The translations under genes and the position numbers were made by a program. From assembly GCA_963733145.1 (NCBI GenBank), contig CAVTCJ010000005.1:496001-560000 (forward strand): DNA of 64,000 bases, given 5' to 3'. Below the pieces are notes generated by a model, which was given only the letters and a program-made list of their open reading frames with translations, was not told the origin of the DNA and did no database searches. This DNA comes from JAHIKV01 sp963733145. Its GTDB lineage: Bacteria > Planctomycetota > Planctomycetia > Pirellulales > Thermoguttaceae. Shown piece by piece: positions 8,550 through 18,297 of the stretch (position 1 is its first letter; the number at the start of each line of letters is the position of its first letter).

Positions 8550-10175
8550 TCGACGAGCCGGAAGAACAACTGATCGAGCAGGAAGTGGAAGAGGCGGTGG
8601 ACGAAGGCCGGACCGCGCCGCCGCCGGCCCGGATGGACGCTAAGCGGGGACGGTTGCCGATCAACCTGGCCGCCAACTTCGCCAATTTCGCCTTTGCACT
8701 GCTGATCGGCCTATGGTTTACGCCGTACCTGATCCACAACCTGGGAACGGCATCCTACGGCATTATTCCGCTGATCACGCAAATCACCAATTACCTGGCC
8801 GTGGCCACGATTGTGTTGAATTCCGCGGTCGCCCGTTACATGACGATATCGCTGGAGCAGGGGGATACGGAAGAGGCCAATCAATACTTCAACACGTCGC
8901 TGTTCGGCAGCGTGTTGATGGTATTGATCTTGTTGGTTCCCGCCGGTCTGGCGGCGCTTTATCTGGATCGGCTGATCGAGCTTCCCGCCGGCCAGGCGAC
9001 GCAGGCCCGTTGGCTGTTTATCTGCGTGGCGTCGTCGTTCTTCCTGACCACGATTCAATCGGCCTTCGGCGTTTCGACCTTTTACATGAACCGTTTCGAC
9101 CTTCGGACCTTGCTGAGCGCCTGCGCAGCAAGCGGCGCGGGTGGCGGCGGTGGTGGCGCTTTTCAGCCTGATCAAGCCGGAGTTGTATTTCGTCGGCCTG
9201 GCAACTTTGCTCAGCGGCTGCATCGGCTGGGGCTGGTCGATCCGTTGGTGGCGGCAATTGACGCCCGCGCTGCGCGTTTCAGCGTCGCATTTCGATCTGC
9301 GGGCGCTGAAGAACATGACATCGATGGGCGGGTGGATGTCGGTCAACTACGTGGGCGGACTCCTCTTCCTGGCCATCGACCTGCTGATTGTCAACCGCAT
9401 GTTCGGCCCGACGGCGGGCGGCCGCTACGCCGCGGCTCTGCAGTGGTCGAACTTATTGCGGACGATCGCCACGGTCGCCGCCGCGGTATTTGTGCCGACC
9501 ATTCTGTATTATTACGCCAACCGGAACATCGACGGCTTGATGGCCTACAGCCGGCGCGCGGTCAAGTTGGTCGGCCTTATTGTCGCCCTGCCGATCGGAC
9601 TGGTGTGCGGCCTGTCTCGGCCGCTGTTGACAACGTGGCTGGGGCCGGAGTTCACCGATCTTTCCTGGCTGCTCGTGTTATTGACTCTGCACATGGCGAT
9701 TACCCTTCCGCAAGCACCGCTGTACTCCATCTTTACGGCCGCCAATCGCGTGCGCACTCCGGCCGTGTTCACCATTGTTCTCGGGCTGGGCAACCTGGCA
9801 CTGGCCATTTTTCTCGCCGGACCGATGGGGTGGGGACTCTACGGCGTGGCGGTGGCTGGAACCGGCATGTTCTTATTGAAGAACACGTTGTTCGTGCCCG
9901 TCTATGCGGCCATTGTTTTGGGCCGCAAACCGTTGTCGCTTCTCAAAGAGATCATGCCGATTTCAGCCGCCGCTGCGGTAATCGTCGCCGGCGGCGGGAC
10001 CTGCCAGTTGGTTTGGAACATCCACGGCTGGGGGCAATTGATCGCGGCGGGCCTGGGGCTTTCCGCCGTTTACGCCCCCGTGGCGTACTGGTTCTTACTC
10101 AACCGCGAGGAACGGAATCTATTGTGGCAGATGTATTCCAAGTTTATGTGCCGGCTTTCCGGCGGTTCCAATTGA
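8546..10175 (+). CDS. Wzx-like polysaccharide flippase (MATE/MOP superfamily), one frame break
   Basis: A multi-spanning membrane protein. The N-terminal part (NLAANFANFAFALLIGLWFT, helices through residue ~190) is read from 8546. The rest (SLIKPELYFVGLATLLSGCI onward, ~340 residues) is read one frame over from ~9123. Removing one base near 9122 joins LLSA directly to AQQAARVAAVVALF, giving one continuous ~542-residue protein of normal length. This suggests an assembly error or a recent mutation rather than two genes. The family moves undecaprenyl-linked repeat units across the inner membrane. The start overlaps the upstream stop by four bases. Confidence 0.85.
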
Positions 10176-10216
10176 CCCCTTTCGCTCCATGAGCAAGACG
10201 CGTAGTTTACCGCCCT

Positions 10217-11012
10217 ATGTCACAGACAACTAAAGCAGACCCCCGCCATAAGCAAGATTTCAACCTTTCGGAAGCGATTGCCGTTCTCGATGAAGTATCC
10301 GCACAGATTGCACCGGATCCATCGGCCTTGGAGGACTGGCATCGCAATTACTTCCGGTCTCATCGAGAACGGCTGGCCCTGGATCTCGTTCTATGTGTGA
10401 GACATGCCACATCCGCAAACCAGCCCATACTGGAAATTGGGTGCATACCTCCATTTCTAACGGCGGCGCTGGCAAGCATGGGGCGCCAAGCCGTGGGCGT
10501 GGACATCGCTCCGGAGCGATATTCCGCGGCAATTAGCCGGCTCGGACTGCAAATCATCCGCTGCGACATTGAACGGGAGCCATTGAGCGCCGCCGTGAAA
10601 GAGCGTTTTCAGTTGGTCCTGTTGAACGAGGTCTTTGAACATCTTAGAATCGACCTGAATTTTACCTTTCAACAAATATCCGCAGTAATAGCCCCAGGCG
10701 GGTTGTTGATGATGTCTACGCCAAACCTATTCTCCTTTAGAGGAATCCGGAACTTCTTGTGCCATCGTCGCGCCTATGCCATCGACGCGAAACCTTATGA
10801 AGAATTCGCCAAGCTGAAAAACCTGGGGCACATGGGACATATTCGCGAGTATACCCCCGCTGAAATCACGGAGTTCTTACGCGCACTTCGGATTTCGCGT
10901 TCGACATCTGATTTATCGCGGCAAGGTTAGCGGCAGAATGGAGCGGCTTGTTGCTTCGGTCTGCAAGAGCATGAAGCCGTTTGTTACGATTGTTGCCGAA
11001 AAGGCCGAGTGA
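10217..11012 (+). CDS. Class I SAM-dependent methyltransferase, frame break near the C-terminus
   Basis: About 264 residues after repair. ILEIGCIPPFLTAALASMG is a diverged motif I (usual GxG replaced by GCIP), VGVDIAPERYS is motif II, and LVLLNEVFEHL and APGGLLMMSTPN are the later motifs of the Methyltransf_11/23 group. At ~10889 one extra C changes frame. The alternate frame reads GFRVRHLIYRG and runs to a TGA at 11010-11012, a typical family C-terminus, whereas the unshifted frame ends early at 10930. The substrate is unknown; by context it may be a sugar or lipid-linked glycan. Confidence 0.75.
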
Positions 11013-11055
11013 CGGCCGCTCCCGGCGACTTTACGGCACGGGTACTGGACGGAAA

Positions 11056-11937
11056 ATGACGGCAATTAACGAACAACCGATTTTCGTGGTTGGTGTTCCG
11101 CGTTCCGGCACCACGTTGCTGGCCACCATCCTCGCGCGGCACGGCCGATTGTATTGCGGGCCGGAAACATTCTTTTTCAACCATTGGGCCCGCGCCGCGC
11201 GGCACGAGATCCTTTCCCGCCGAAGCTGGCCGCAAAGCGGCGCCGCGTTTCTCCAATCGTTGACCCTCGAAGGCAGGAAGCTGTGTGATATCCTGGATAT
11301 TTCGGAAGCCGATCTGTTGCGGGAACTAGAGGACAGACCGCCTTGCGCCGCCGCGCTCTGCGAGGCGTTTATGACTCCGCAGTTGCGGAAAAGCGGGAAG
11401 GCAAGATGGGTCGAAAAAACCCCGGATCACATATTATTCGTCGAGGAGATTCGCGCATTATACCCGGCCGCGCCGATTATCAGGGTGGTGCGCGATCCGC
11501 GCGCCGTCGCATTGTCGTTGCAGCGTGTCCCCTGGGGCAGCCGTTCCTTGATCGCCAATCTCTACAAAATTCAGAACATCGACGATCGCTCGCGGCGGTT
11601 TTTCGAGCGGGACGCCCGCTCGATGACCGTGCGGTACGAAGATTTGCTGCACCAGCCCGAAGAGAACGCGCGGCGAGTGTGCGACTTCGTCAATGAGTCT
11701 TACGATCCGTCGTTGCTGGCTCCCCACAATTCGGATCGGGCGCTTTTCCTGAAAAGCGAATGGTGGAAATTGAAGGCCGTCGAGAACATCGATCCCTCGC
11801 GGGCCGACGATTGGCGGAAGACGTTTCCGGCTGAATTGGCGGTCGCGGCCGAAACGATTTGCGCCCGCGTGCTTAAGATCGTCATCATTATCCATTGTCC
11901 GTGGAAAGCCGCCCGACAGAAATGTCCGTGGACCTAA
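11056..11937 (+). CDS. Sulfotransferase-family protein
   Basis: A 293-residue protein from the ATG at 11056. IFVVGVPRSGTTLLATILAR is the 5'-phosphosulfate binding loop of PAPS-dependent sulfotransferases, and RVVRDPRAVALSLQR is the 3'-phosphate motif. These argue for transfer of sulfate from PAPS to a glycan or other locus product. The final ~20 residues (KIVIIIHCPWKAARQ) do not look like family sequence, so a frame break or truncation near 11875 is possible; the following 420 bases do not supply a clear continuation. Confidence 0.85.
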   Translation: MTAINEQPIFVVGVPRSGTTLLATILARHGRLYCGPETFFFNHWARAARHEILSRRSWPQSGAAFLQSLTLEGRKLCDILDISEADLLRELEDRPPCAAALCEAFMTPQLRKSGKARWVEKTPDHILFVEEIRALYPAAPIIRVVRDPRAVALSLQRVPWGSRSLIANLYKIQNIDDRSRRFFERDARSMTVRYEDLLHQPEENARRVCDFVNESYDPSLLAPHNSDRALFLKSEWWKLKAVENIDPSRADDWRKTFPAELAVAAETICARVLKIVIIIHCPWKAARQKCPWT

Positions 11938-12357
11938 TCGGATGTTCATTTCCTTATATGGAAAAGCAGGAAGGCACACTGATCGACATGGCAAATAGCG
12001 GAGTGCGTATGACATGGAATCGCACGTTAACAGGCGAACGTTGTTGCGAACCTTCAAACCATCGTTCTGTGGCTGTCATTTGCGGCATCACTTTCTATGG
12101 CGCGAGCAAGGCCGCAAGGATAGTCACTTTCGTGCGGCTTTTCTGCAAATTGGTTCTCCAGCAGGCTGCTCGCAAAACCCAAGTCATGTGGCACATAGAC
12201 AAAACGCATTCTGCTCGCGTCGTAGCAGTATTGAATGTTCTATCATGGTTGGTGGGAAAGCGATGCAAAACGCTTAAGCAAATATGCGGTTCCGCCCAAC
12301 AATCGCCAGATAAAACAGGCAAGCGGAAATACGGAATCGATCACAACGAGCCTTGAC
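11938..12357. other. Lower-GC stretch without a recognisable gene
   Basis: Open frames exist on both strands, the longest being 153 codons on + ending at 12356, but none shows a family motif and codon use is unlike the neighbours. It may hold a decayed gene between the sulfotransferase and the GT2 gene. Confidence 0.4.
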
Positions 12358-13304
12358 ATGATAAGCGCCTCAACCATCTCGATAATTATGCCCTTATACA
12401 ACAAGGCGGATTCCGTGCTTAGGACGATTGAAAGCGTTCTTGCGCAGAACCTACCGCGATTTCGACTTGATTGTCGTGGATGACGGCTCGACCGACGGCA
12501 GCGGCGATATTGTCCGAAGAATCGGCGATCCGCGCGTTCGAGTGATCCGTCAGGAGAACGCCGGCGTGGGCGCCGGGCGAATCGGGGGATAATCGAGGCC
12601 AAGACCGAATGGGTGGCCTTTCTCGACGCCGACGATCAATGGCTGCCTACCTTCCTCGATCGCACCACGGCCTTCGCGCAACAACATCCCGAGGTGGGGG
12701 CGGTCATTACGAACTTCGTTAACACTATTACGAATAGAAATCATGTGTCTCCCTACGCCGCGGAAGAGGGCGTCTTGCGTGATTTGTTTGCCACGGCAAT
12801 CAAGGTGGGAACATGCCCTGCCTCATCCTCTTCGACTATAGTTCGCCGCCGGTGCATCCTGGATGTCGGCGGTTTTCCGGAAGGCGTGACGTATGGCGAG
12901 GACAACGATTTGTGGAATCGGTTGGCTTGCGAGACGTGTTTCGGATACATCGCTGAACCACTGTCCGTTACATATTGCGATGTGGCAAGGGCACGATCGC
13001 GCTTTCGGCAGCATCCGTGCCCCATTCCATGCACCGTCCGGACCTTGCGGGGCGAATGGGCAACGCGCGTCCCGCCGCACTTGAAGCGAAGCGTCCGCGA
13101 ATACATCAATGTCGCCATGTTGATCCACGTCAATCTGCACTTCAGCGTGGGAAAAATGGCGCCGGATTCCGCCTGCTGCTGACGCAGTGCCGCCCCACGC
13201 GCCGCACCTGGAAGAGGTATCTTCGCACATCGCGCGATGGGATCATCTTGAGCACGCCGCGGCAACTACGCGCTTTTTATAGACGATTCGTGCCTCGAAA
13301 GTAA
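12358..13304 (+). CDS. Family 2 glycosyltransferase with three frame breaks
   Basis: The ATG at 12358 opens MISASTISIIMPLYNKADSV, the GT-A fold start. A break near 12450 leads to DFDLIVVDDGSTDGSGDIV, which contains the nucleotide-binding DDG. A second near 12579 leads to NRGIIEAKTEWVAFLDADDQ, which contains the DxD metal site. A third near 13155 leads to GAGFRLLLTQCRPTRRTW and a stop at 13304. Joined, the protein is about 315 residues, a normal GT2 length, with all key motifs present. The middle holds GEDNDLWNRLA, the ED motif. If the breaks are real the gene is dead; if they are assembly errors it is an ordinary transferase of the locus. Confidence 0.75.
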
Positions 13305-13340
13305 GGTTCCTCTCCTCTTCGTCGAATATTCCGAGAAAGC

Positions 13341-14525
13341 ATGCCAATGACGCCAAGACGACTCCAAGTGTTGTTCGTAACGCCCTGGTATCCCATCCCC
13401 GAACATGCGTTTGGAGGCGTATTTGTGCGAGAGTACGCCTCGGCCGTACAACTATATCACGACGTTACCGTGGTACACTGCCGACATCATTCCTTCCGGT
13501 CCCGCCCACTGCGCTCGTGGGAACTGCGACTGGAAGAAGACGTTGAATTGACTGGCGGCATCCCTACCTACAGGCTGAACTATCGAACGCTTCCCGGGTT
13601 GGGCCGGCTAGGATCGATTAGTTTTATCTGGGCGGCTTTCTGGGGTTTACGGCATTTGATTCGGCAGATTGGCCGCCCCGATGTCATCCACGCTCATGTG
13701 TGCACCAGCGGCCTGCCGGCGGCAATGGTAGGAAAGTCGCTCGGGATTCCAACCGTTATCAGTGAACATTGGACTGCCTTTCCAAGGCGTTCCCTTTCCC
13801 GGCCGCAAGTCTTCAAGGCGAAGGTCGCCTTCAGACTCGCGGACCTTGTGCTGCCGGTGAGTCGAGCGTTGCAAAAAGCGATTGAAGACTATGGTCTGCA
13901 TCCACGTGTCAGAGTTGTACCCAACACAGTCAATACAGCGATATTCACCCCCGTCAATAAGGAGATCCACGGACCGGTTCGGCTTCTGTATGTAGGTGCA
14001 CTTATTGAACGAAAGGGGTTACCGATTCTGTTTCAGGCTCTCGCCACATTTAGTCGAAAGGACTGGGTGCTCGATATTGTCGGGGAGGGGCCGGAACTGG
14101 AAAGCTGGCGACAGCAGGTGAAGCAATTGGGGCTGGTTTCCCAAATATTCTTTCATGGGACAAAAACAAAAAAACAGGTCGCGGAATTCCTTGCCATGGC
14201 CGACCTGTTTGTCCTTCCCAGCCTGTTTGAGACGTTCAGCGTCGTCACCATCGAGGCCTTGGCGTCCGGCGTGCCGGTCATTGCGACGCGGTGCGGCGGA
14301 CCGGAAGATTTGGTCGCCGACAACGACGGCATGTTGACGCCGCCGAACGACGCCCCCGCTATGACTTCGGCCTTGGAACTGATGTTGGACCGGTTGGACG
14401 CGTTCGACCGGGAGGCCATTGCCGCTGCGGCGGCGAAACGATTCGGATATGAAGCGGTCGGCGGCATGTTAAGCGATATCTATTTGCAGTTGACGAATTC
14501 GGCGTCGAGCGCCGGTGAAAATTGA
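13341..14525 (+). CDS. Family 4 glycosyltransferase (GT-B fold)
   Basis: 394 residues, intact. The N-terminal Rossmann half begins with LQVLFVTPWYPIPEHAFGG, the usual GT4 start with the Gly-rich acceptor loop. The C-terminal half has RLLYVGALIERKGLPILFQA and then the nucleotide-sugar site LPSLFETFSVVTIEALASG, including the E-x7-E motif. It begins 36 bases after the GT2 gene and ends 15 bases before wecB, so it is probably in the same transcript. The donor and acceptor cannot be told from sequence. Confidence 0.9.
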   Translation: MPMTPRRLQVLFVTPWYPIPEHAFGGVFVREYASAVQLYHDVTVVHCRHHSFRSRPLRSWELRLEEDVELTGGIPTYRLNYRTLPGLGRLGSISFIWAAFWGLRHLIRQIGRPDVIHAHVCTSGLPAAMVGKSLGIPTVISEHWTAFPRRSLSRPQVFKAKVAFRLADLVLPVSRALQKAIEDYGLHPRVRVVPNTVNTAIFTPVNKEIHGPVRLLYVGALIERKGLPILFQALATFSRKDWVLDIVGEGPELESWRQQVKQLGLVSQIFFHGTKTKKQVAEFLAMADLFVLPSLFETFSVVTIEALASGVPVIATRCGGPEDLVADNDGMLTPPNDAPAMTSALELMLDRLDAFDREAIAAAAAKRFGYEAVGGMLSDIYLQLTNSASSAGEN

Positions 14526-14540
14526 TCTGAGCCATAAACC

Positions 14541-15653
14541 ATGCGAATCGTAACCATCGTCGGCGCCCGGCCGCAGTTCATCAAGGCGGCGCCCCTTAGC
14601 GCGGAATTGCGCAAGCGGCACAAAGAATATCTGGTCCACACCGGCCAACACTACGACGACAACATGTCGGACGTGTTCTTCCGCGAGTTGAATATCCCGC
14701 CCCCCGACCGGCACTTGGGCGTCGGCTCCGGCTCTCACGCCGCGCAGACGGCCGCGATGCTGACCGGGATCGAGCAGGTGCTGATGGATCAAAAGCCGGA
14801 CGCGATGATCATCTACGGCGACACCAACTCGACGGTTGCCGGGGCGCTGGCCGCGGCCAAGCTGCATGTCCCCATTGTCCACGTCGAGGCCGGCTTGCGG
14901 AGCTTCGACCGCCGCATGCCGGAAGAGATCAACCGCGTTGTGGCCGACCATCTTTCAACTTGGCTCTTCGCCCCGTCGGAAGTGTCGGTGCGGCAGTTGG
15001 CGGCCGAAGGAGTCGCCAAGGGCGTGCATGACGTGGGCGATATCATGGCCGACAGCGTGAGGCTGTTCGCCCCTCTGGCCCGAGAACGGTCCGAAGTGCT
15101 CACCCGGCTGGGATTGAAGCCCGGGGCATACTTCGCCGCGACGGTGCATCGTGCGGCGAACACCGACGACTACGAACGGTTGCAGGGCATATTGGAGGGG
15201 TTGTCAAATGCCCCTCGGCCGGTAGTGCTTCCCTTGCATCCCCGGACCTGCGCCGCCGTCCGGCGGCACGGATTGGAGCATTATCTGCCCTCGCCCGCAG
15301 GGGAAAGAGGAGGCGACGGCAAGGGAAGCCGGGACGCCCACAGTAATCTGCTCTGCGTCGAACCGCTCGGTTATTTGGACATGCTCCAACTCCAGCAAAA
15401 TGCGGCGGCCATCCTGACCGATTCGGGGGGGATTCAGAAAGAGGCTTATTATTTGGGCGTTCCTTGCATTACGCTCCGCGACGAAACAGAATGGATAGAG
15501 ACGGTCGAGACGGGCTGGAACCGGTTGGTCGGCGCGGATGCGGCCGCCATCGCGGAAGCGACGCATGAGAATTTCAACGTCGCCCGCAAATCCCGTCCCG
15601 TATTGTACGGCGACGGACACGCGGCGGAGCGGATCGTGAAGATTCTGGGATGA
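14541..15653 (+). CDS. wecB: Non-hydrolysing UDP-N-acetylglucosamine 2-epimerase
   Basis: 370 residues with the family signatures VGARPQFIKAAPLS at the N-terminus, HTGQHYDDNMSD, YGDTNSTVAGALAA, HVEAGLRSFDRRMPEEINR and, near the C-terminus, ILTDSGGIQKEAYYLGVPC. It interconverts UDP-GlcNAc and UDP-ManNAc, or the C2 epimers of the diacetamido sugar if it acts as a WbpI equivalent after the genes at 1311-4368. Between LEHYLPS and NLLCVEPLGYLD an unusual Gly/Arg-rich stretch (PAGERGGDGKGSRDAH, ~15287-15340) looks like a diverged in-frame repeat. The start ATG at 14541 directly precedes RIVTIVGARPQ. Confidence 0.93.
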   Translation: MRIVTIVGARPQFIKAAPLSAELRKRHKEYLVHTGQHYDDNMSDVFFRELNIPPPDRHLGVGSGSHAAQTAAMLTGIEQVLMDQKPDAMIIYGDTNSTVAGALAAAKLHVPIVHVEAGLRSFDRRMPEEINRVVADHLSTWLFAPSEVSVRQLAAEGVAKGVHDVGDIMADSVRLFAPLARERSEVLTRLGLKPGAYFAATVHRAANTDDYERLQGILEGLSNAPRPVVLPLHPRTCAAVRRHGLEHYLPSPAGERGGDGKGSRDAHSNLLCVEPLGYLDMLQLQQNAAAILTDSGGIQKEAYYLGVPCITLRDETEWIETVETGWNRLVGADAAAIAEATHENFNVARKSRPVLYGDGHAAERIVKILG

Positions 15654-15685
15654 GGAGCGTACTTGTTCCGGCTAGGCCGGATAGT

Positions 15686-16810
15686 TTACCTTCGACGCGC
15701 GGACAACGAGCGGGCGACCAGTTTTGCCCGTTCTGTCCATGATTCGGAAGCCGGCAGCGCTTCCAGGTTTTCATAAATTGGCAGCAACACTTCCGGGGAA
15801 CGAATGATTTCCATCAGTTTTTTCCGAATGGCTTCCGACGAATCCTCGACGGCGAACCCCGCGCCTTTTTCCGACGCGAATCCGGCGGCCGCCGTGTCGG
15901 CGGCGCAAATGATCGGCCCCCTGTGCGCAATGTATTCAAAGAGCTTGAAGGGCATGGCGAAGGCCCGGTACGAATGGCTGCCAACCGTCATCACCAGAAG
16001 ATGCGACCGGCGATACAACTCTTCCAATTTCTCTCCGGAGAGGTGAACGATTTGGATGTTATCGGGCGAATCGCGGTCGAGCCACTTCTTCACTTCGGAG
16101 GATTGCCATTCATATTTTCGACAGCAGATTGTCAGGCTGGATTCGGGCAGTTTGAGAACGGCGTTCCAAATATTCTCCAGATCATAATAGTATCCGATGC
16201 CTCCGACGTAGAGCAGGCGCAATTGCCCGCCCGAATAGCGGGGACAGGAAACGCACTCGGCGTCCGCCCCCGGCGGCAAGGCGACTGCGTTGCGGGGGCG
16301 GAAACGGCGCGGAAACAACTCGAGCATCGCCAACGAGGGGACGAACATTGCGTCGAAACGTTTTATATACGTCCACAGGTCGAGGTAGAGGAAGAATTTG
16401 AGGTAGAGGGTTTTGGCCCAACCCAATCGATTTCGGTATTCGGGAAACCTCCAGTAGATGTCCCGATAGAAAACACCCAGCGGAACGGCGGCTTTGTCGG
16501 CGATGGAAAACAGCCGGTAATCGAGCCGGAGGTGCAAGGGAAGACGGCTGTCGGTGGTCAACAGGGTAGGCAAGGAATGGTTTTCCGAGTAGAGGAACTC
16601 GAACCGCTTCCCGGCCTTGATTTCTCGAACGACGCCGTCGATCAGCCGGGCACGTTGCGCGACGGTTCCCAGCACCGCGTACACATCATAACCCAAGGCT
16701 TGAAACGCGGCCAACATCTTCGCGGGGCGTATTTGACTGGCCACGGGATTGCCGCCGGCGTCCAAGACCCCGGGGAAGTGAAAGATCATGCTTTTTTCCG
16801 GGGATTGCAT
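15686..16810 (-). CDS. GT4-like glycosyltransferase on the opposite strand
   Basis: 374 residues from the ATG at 16810; the frame stays open to a more upstream ATG (16909), but those ~33 residues show no conservation. SMIFHFPGVLDAGGNPVASQIRPAKML looks like a GT4 N-terminus. LRLLYVGGIGYYYDLENIW opens the C-terminal Rossmann half, and FKLFEYIAHRGPIICA with GFAVEDSSEAI is the sugar-nucleotide end. It is the only minus-strand gene in the first 41 kb, convergent with wecB, so it has its own promoter and may be a later arrival. Confidence 0.75.
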   Translation of the reverse strand: MQSPEKSMIFHFPGVLDAGGNPVASQIRPAKMLAAFQALGYDVYAVLGTVAQRARLIDGVVREIKAGKRFEFLYSENHSLPTLLTTDSRLPLHLRLDYRLFSIADKAAVPLGVFYRDIYWRFPEYRNRLGWAKTLYLKFFLYLDLWTYIKRFDAMFVPSLAMLELFPRRFRPRNAVALPPGADAECVSCPRYSGGQLRLLYVGGIGYYYDLENIWNAVLKLPESSLTICCRKYEWQSSEVKKWLDRDSPDNIQIVHLSGEKLEELYRRSHLLVMTVGSHSYRAFAMPFKLFEYIAHRGPIICAADTAAAGFASEKGAGFAVEDSSEAIRKKLMEIIRSPEVLLPIYENLEALPASESWTERAKLVARSLSARRR

Positions 16811-16992
16811 GAGAGGAGTTCTTTCATTGACGATATATTCTTCACCAACGCCGAAGTCCGCGGCGGACGATCGTTGACCGATAGTACCGCGATTGCCCGC
16901 CGTGGTCAAGTTCGGCTGAAAAGCCGTACTCGCAGTGCTTGTAGGAGAAGTTTGACAACAACCGGAACCACGGCGGCAGAGAAGGTGATTTT

Positions 16993-18297
16993 ATGACGCA
17001 ATATGCGGCTCAAAGGGCATGCGCCGTCGGCATTTCGACGGATCGAACGTGCATTGATGCGGCGGGAGAGGGCACCCGTCCCGCCTTGGCGGGGCTCTTC
17101 GGCGTCTTGCTGGCGCTGTCCACGCTGAAGTGCAACCTTGTCAGCGTGCCCGCTTGGTGGTTGGGGCAAGCGGCGCTGGGCACTGTGTTTGCGCTGTCAT
17201 TGGCGGGGCTGCTTGCCTCGGTTTGTCTTTGGGGGCATTATCCGGCATGGCGGAAATCGGCAATCGGATATGCATGGGGAATGCTGATCGCAATTTATCT
17301 CGTAGGCATGATGCATGGCCTGCCGGAAAGCATGTATTACAAGATATTGCAATTAATTTTGGTATTTGCGTTATTTGCATATGCCAGTTCGTGTTTTTGG
17401 AATTCAAAGGCCGTATGTTTTTTTGCCGCAAGTTACTCCCTTGCTCTTGCCGCGGCGTGGATGCCGCTCGCAATTCTCACAAGCGGCTCTCCCTTGCGCT
17501 TGCCGACCAATTCAAATGCAATTGGATATTTATCGTTGATGCAACTGTCAATTTGCTTTTTGGGATATGCCGTAAACAAAGCCCGATTGTCGCGGGCTTT
17601 CTTTATTATTCTGGGTGTATATTACGTGACGCTGTGGCTCACTTCATATTCACGAGCCGCTTGGATGGCCGGGGCTGTTTTCACCGGAAGTTATTTGGCG
17701 TTAAGTTATCTTCCCGGCCGTCGTGTGTGGCTGAATATCGGATTTATTTGTGCTCTTGCGGTTATCGGAATATCAATCCGCATGAATACCTCCAGGTGGC
17801 GGGAAAAGTTGTCCATCGAACAAGAAGTGACTGACGTCAATTCGGCGATTGTTGACAAGCCGATGACATCCCGCGAGAAGGTGTGGATGCCGGTAATAAA
17901 TATTCTCGGGGAGCACCCCTGGATGGGGATGGGCGTCGGAGAAAGCCGCCAAGACCTGGTCGCCGATGCGCAACCGTCGCATAGCGGATATTTCGATATT
18001 GGAATACAGACCGGCATACCAGGAATGGTGGCGTTCTTGTTGGTCCTATACTCGATCGGATATGCTTGTTGCAGGGCTACGGCGGATCGGCGTTATGGTT
18101 GCATCGGTTGCGCACTGCTCCTGGCTATTACGCTGCATGAAGGATACGAAACAACTCTTCTGGAAAATATCCTCCCTATAGGCGTCACCGTATGGATGAT
18201 GTTGGGTCTATGTTTGAATCTTCACTTACGGCAGAATATGCAGCACAATAACGGGAGATGCGTGGCTCCAGTCCACTCCCCCGGAGCGAAGAGATGA
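16993..18297 (+). CDS. O-antigen polymerase/ligase-like membrane protein (Wzy/WaaL, Wzy_C domain)
   Basis: 434 residues with about ten hydrophobic helices. The long periplasmic loop and Wzy_C signature appear as SRAAWMAGAVF and later TSREKVWMPVINILGEHPWM, followed by GMGVGESRQ and HSGYFDIGIQTGIPG. Whether it polymerises repeat units or ligates glycan to an acceptor cannot be settled from sequence. The GTG/ATG choice at the start is uncertain; the frame from 16993 has a polar N-terminus of ~30 residues before the first helix. The stop overlaps the next start as ATGA (18294). Confidence 0.85.
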   Translation: MTQYAAQRACAVGISTDRTCIDAAGEGTRPALAGLFGVLLALSTLKCNLVSVPAWWLGQAALGTVFALSLAGLLASVCLWGHYPAWRKSAIGYAWGMLIAIYLVGMMHGLPESMYYKILQLILVFALFAYASSCFWNSKAVCFFAASYSLALAAAWMPLAILTSGSPLRLPTNSNAIGYLSLMQLSICFLGYAVNKARLSRAFFIILGVYYVTLWLTSYSRAAWMAGAVFTGSYLALSYLPGRRVWLNIGFICALAVIGISIRMNTSRWREKLSIEQEVTDVNSAIVDKPMTSREKVWMPVINILGEHPWMGMGVGESRQDLVADAQPSHSGYFDIGIQTGIPGMVAFLLVLYSIGYACCRATADRRYGCIGCALLLAITLHEGYETTLLENILPIGVTVWMMLGLCLNLHLRQNMQHNNGRCVAPVHSPGAKR

